Positions 62,951 to 64,000 of a stretch of 64,000 nt of DNA are shown in pieces. The first letter of the stretch is position 1. Every line of letters starts with the position of its first letter. Source of the stretch: Dacryopinax spathularia (taxonomy: Eukaryota; Basidiomycota; Dacrymycetes; Dacrymycetales; Dacrymycetaceae). The notes beneath the pieces were generated by a model. The model had not been told where the DNA came from. It saw only the letters and a list, made by a program, of their open reading frames with translations, and ran no database searches. The stretch is taken from the NCBI GenBank assembly GCA_037974965.1, contig JBBPFI010000002.1, positions 1,240,001-1,304,000 of the forward strand. Direction: 5' to 3'. The position numbers and the translations under genes were made by a program.

Positions 62951-64000
62951 ATGTCTGGACGACGCCCCCAATCGCAATCGCGCAGGCCTCAGCCTTCTTC
63001 TGCTTCAGCTCGCTCAAATTCTGGATCTGTCCCTCCCTCAACTCCAGAAACACCTCCTCCTCCTCCCTACCAGCAACATGCGAGGCAGGCTAGCTCGTCT
63101 GGAGGTCCTTCATCCACCGCTGGATCTTCCTCTGGACGAGGTTCTACGCCTGCTCCCTCCGGATGACAATTCTCCCTGCCTCCTACCTCTTCTCATAGCG
63201 GTACCATCCCACCGTCCACGCCTGGTCGCGCTTCTGGATCCACGCCTGGTCGCCCTTCTGGATCCACCCCAACGGCAAAGGGTACACCTATTACGGCAGG
63301 CGCCTCCAGACTCTCTCTGCCCACACCAACAGCGCCGGTTGCATCCGGACCATCCAGCTACCGCACTTTCCACAGATCCGACTCGAGCATGTCGATCACG
63401 CTGCCCTCCAGAGGCGTGACTCCTGCGCCAGTCACACCTGCACGCACTTCCTCCAGCATGTCAATCGCTGCAGGCGCAGGGGGGTTCCTTCAACCGACTG
63501 GGCGGCAGCCATCTCCGGAGATCACGCTTCCTCGTGGAGTAGAAGAGGTTGCCAGTCGAGTTCCGGACCCAACGTACGCCCCAACATACATACCCCGTGG
63601 TCCACCCCCTCCTCCAGCACCGCCTACTCCTCCCCCTCCCCCACCTCTGGACGATCCTCTGCTCGATGTCCGGAGAGAAGATCGGGGTACAATGGTGATG
63701 GTGGGTGGGGTCTTAACCACCACCGTTGGTCTGGAGGACAGGCCCACGCCTTGGGGCCCTCCGGAGCCATATGAGAACGCATATATTCCAGGTCGCAATG
63801 TGCGCGAACCGGAGAGCGAGGAGATCGACGAAGAAGTCCTGCTCCCCATCCCACCTGCTCGCGCTGTGATCAACTCCCAGTCCGGATTTCACAACCCGCA
63901 GCAGTTGTATTTTGACGCCCCAGTGCGTTCCGGAGGAGGAGGTTTCGGTGAGTCGTCAGGATGGCCGGTTAGGAATGCAGCTAATATTTTCTAGTGCTGC
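62951..64000 (+). CDS. Pro/Ser-rich protein, incomplete at window edge, one in-frame stop
   Basis: An ATG at 62951 (MSGRRPQSQSRRPQPS) opens a Ser/Pro/Thr-rich frame that meets a TGA at 63164-63166 and then stays open in the same frame to 63947. There GGTTTCG is followed by a GTGAGT..TTTCTAG intron (63948-63994), and the next exon starts in the last bases of the window. The later part has PPPPAPPTPPPPPP, SEEIDEEVLLPIPPARAV and PQQLYFDAPVRSGGGGFG. All of it is disordered. The stop could be a decayed CGA (CpG). Its base use matches the KDZ element, so it may be an element-linked gene rather than a host gene. No family recognised; a second start at 63389 would avoid the stop. Confidence 0.5.

Noticed and set aside
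1-64000. CRISPR arrays, operons, ribosome-binding sites, bacterial origins
   Set aside because: The window is eukaryotic nuclear DNA with spliceosomal introns. No repeat-spacer array was seen.

Overview
The window is nuclear DNA from a basidiomycete fungus, most likely an Agaricomycotina species. The evidence is: genes with many short introns (mostly 45-70 nt, GT..AG with nearby CTAAC/CTGAC-like branch sites), fairly GC-rich coding DNA, basidiomycete-type KDZ and CACTA DNA transposons, nuclear tRNA genes with tiny introns, and a secreted glycoprotein family that is common in mushrooms. No bacterial or organellar gene was seen.

Layout. 0.1-0.6 kb: a small membrane protein gene. 1.2-6.4 kb: a CACTA (EnSpm) DNA transposon with a transposase gene and a divergent second gene. 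7.5-46.2 kb: the host gene block. In order: an unknown gene, histone H2A, a 1396-aa disordered nuclear-type protein, a twin-CX9C mitochondrial protein (Mix17/CHCHD2), tRNA-Asn, 2-oxoglutarate dehydrogenase E1, a tetraspan membrane protein, secreted glycoprotein A, cohesin SMC1, tRNA-Glu, a divergent TBC (Rab-GAP-like) protein, a HAD phosphatase, protoporphyrinogen oxidase, secreted glycoprotein B, a polyol dehydrogenase, a short-chain dehydrogenase, a monocarboxylate-type transporter, gamma-tubulin complex component GCP4, tRNA-Arg and a second tRNA-Glu. 47.8-48.3 kb: an AT-rich island with GC-rich hairpins and telomere-like CCCTAA repeats. 48.6-62.0 kb: a KDZ DNA transposon split by a very young Ty3-type LTR retrotransposon (49.46-59.41 kb). 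62.0-64.0 kb: more DNA of the same composition with a proline-rich gene that runs off the window.

Most host genes are unrelated housekeeping functions (TCA cycle, haem, chromatin, cohesion, spindle nucleation). The polyol dehydrogenase, short-chain dehydrogenase and transporter lie next to each other at 37.8-43.6 kb and may form a small sugar- or acid-use cluster (inference).

The points most worth a second look are: (i) an 11-exon gene on the strand opposite gag-pol, inside the LTR element, with a Zn2Cys6-like motif; (ii) extreme enrichment of the hexamer TCCGGA and its CpG-decay forms across the KDZ region; (iii) the telomere-like, hairpin-rich AT island; (iv) a TBC protein lacking both catalytic fingers; (v) a 9-nt microexon in the E1 gene and a GC-AG intron in the phosphatase gene. 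Exon borders were found by hand from splice motifs, reading frame and family knowledge. No search or alignment was run.
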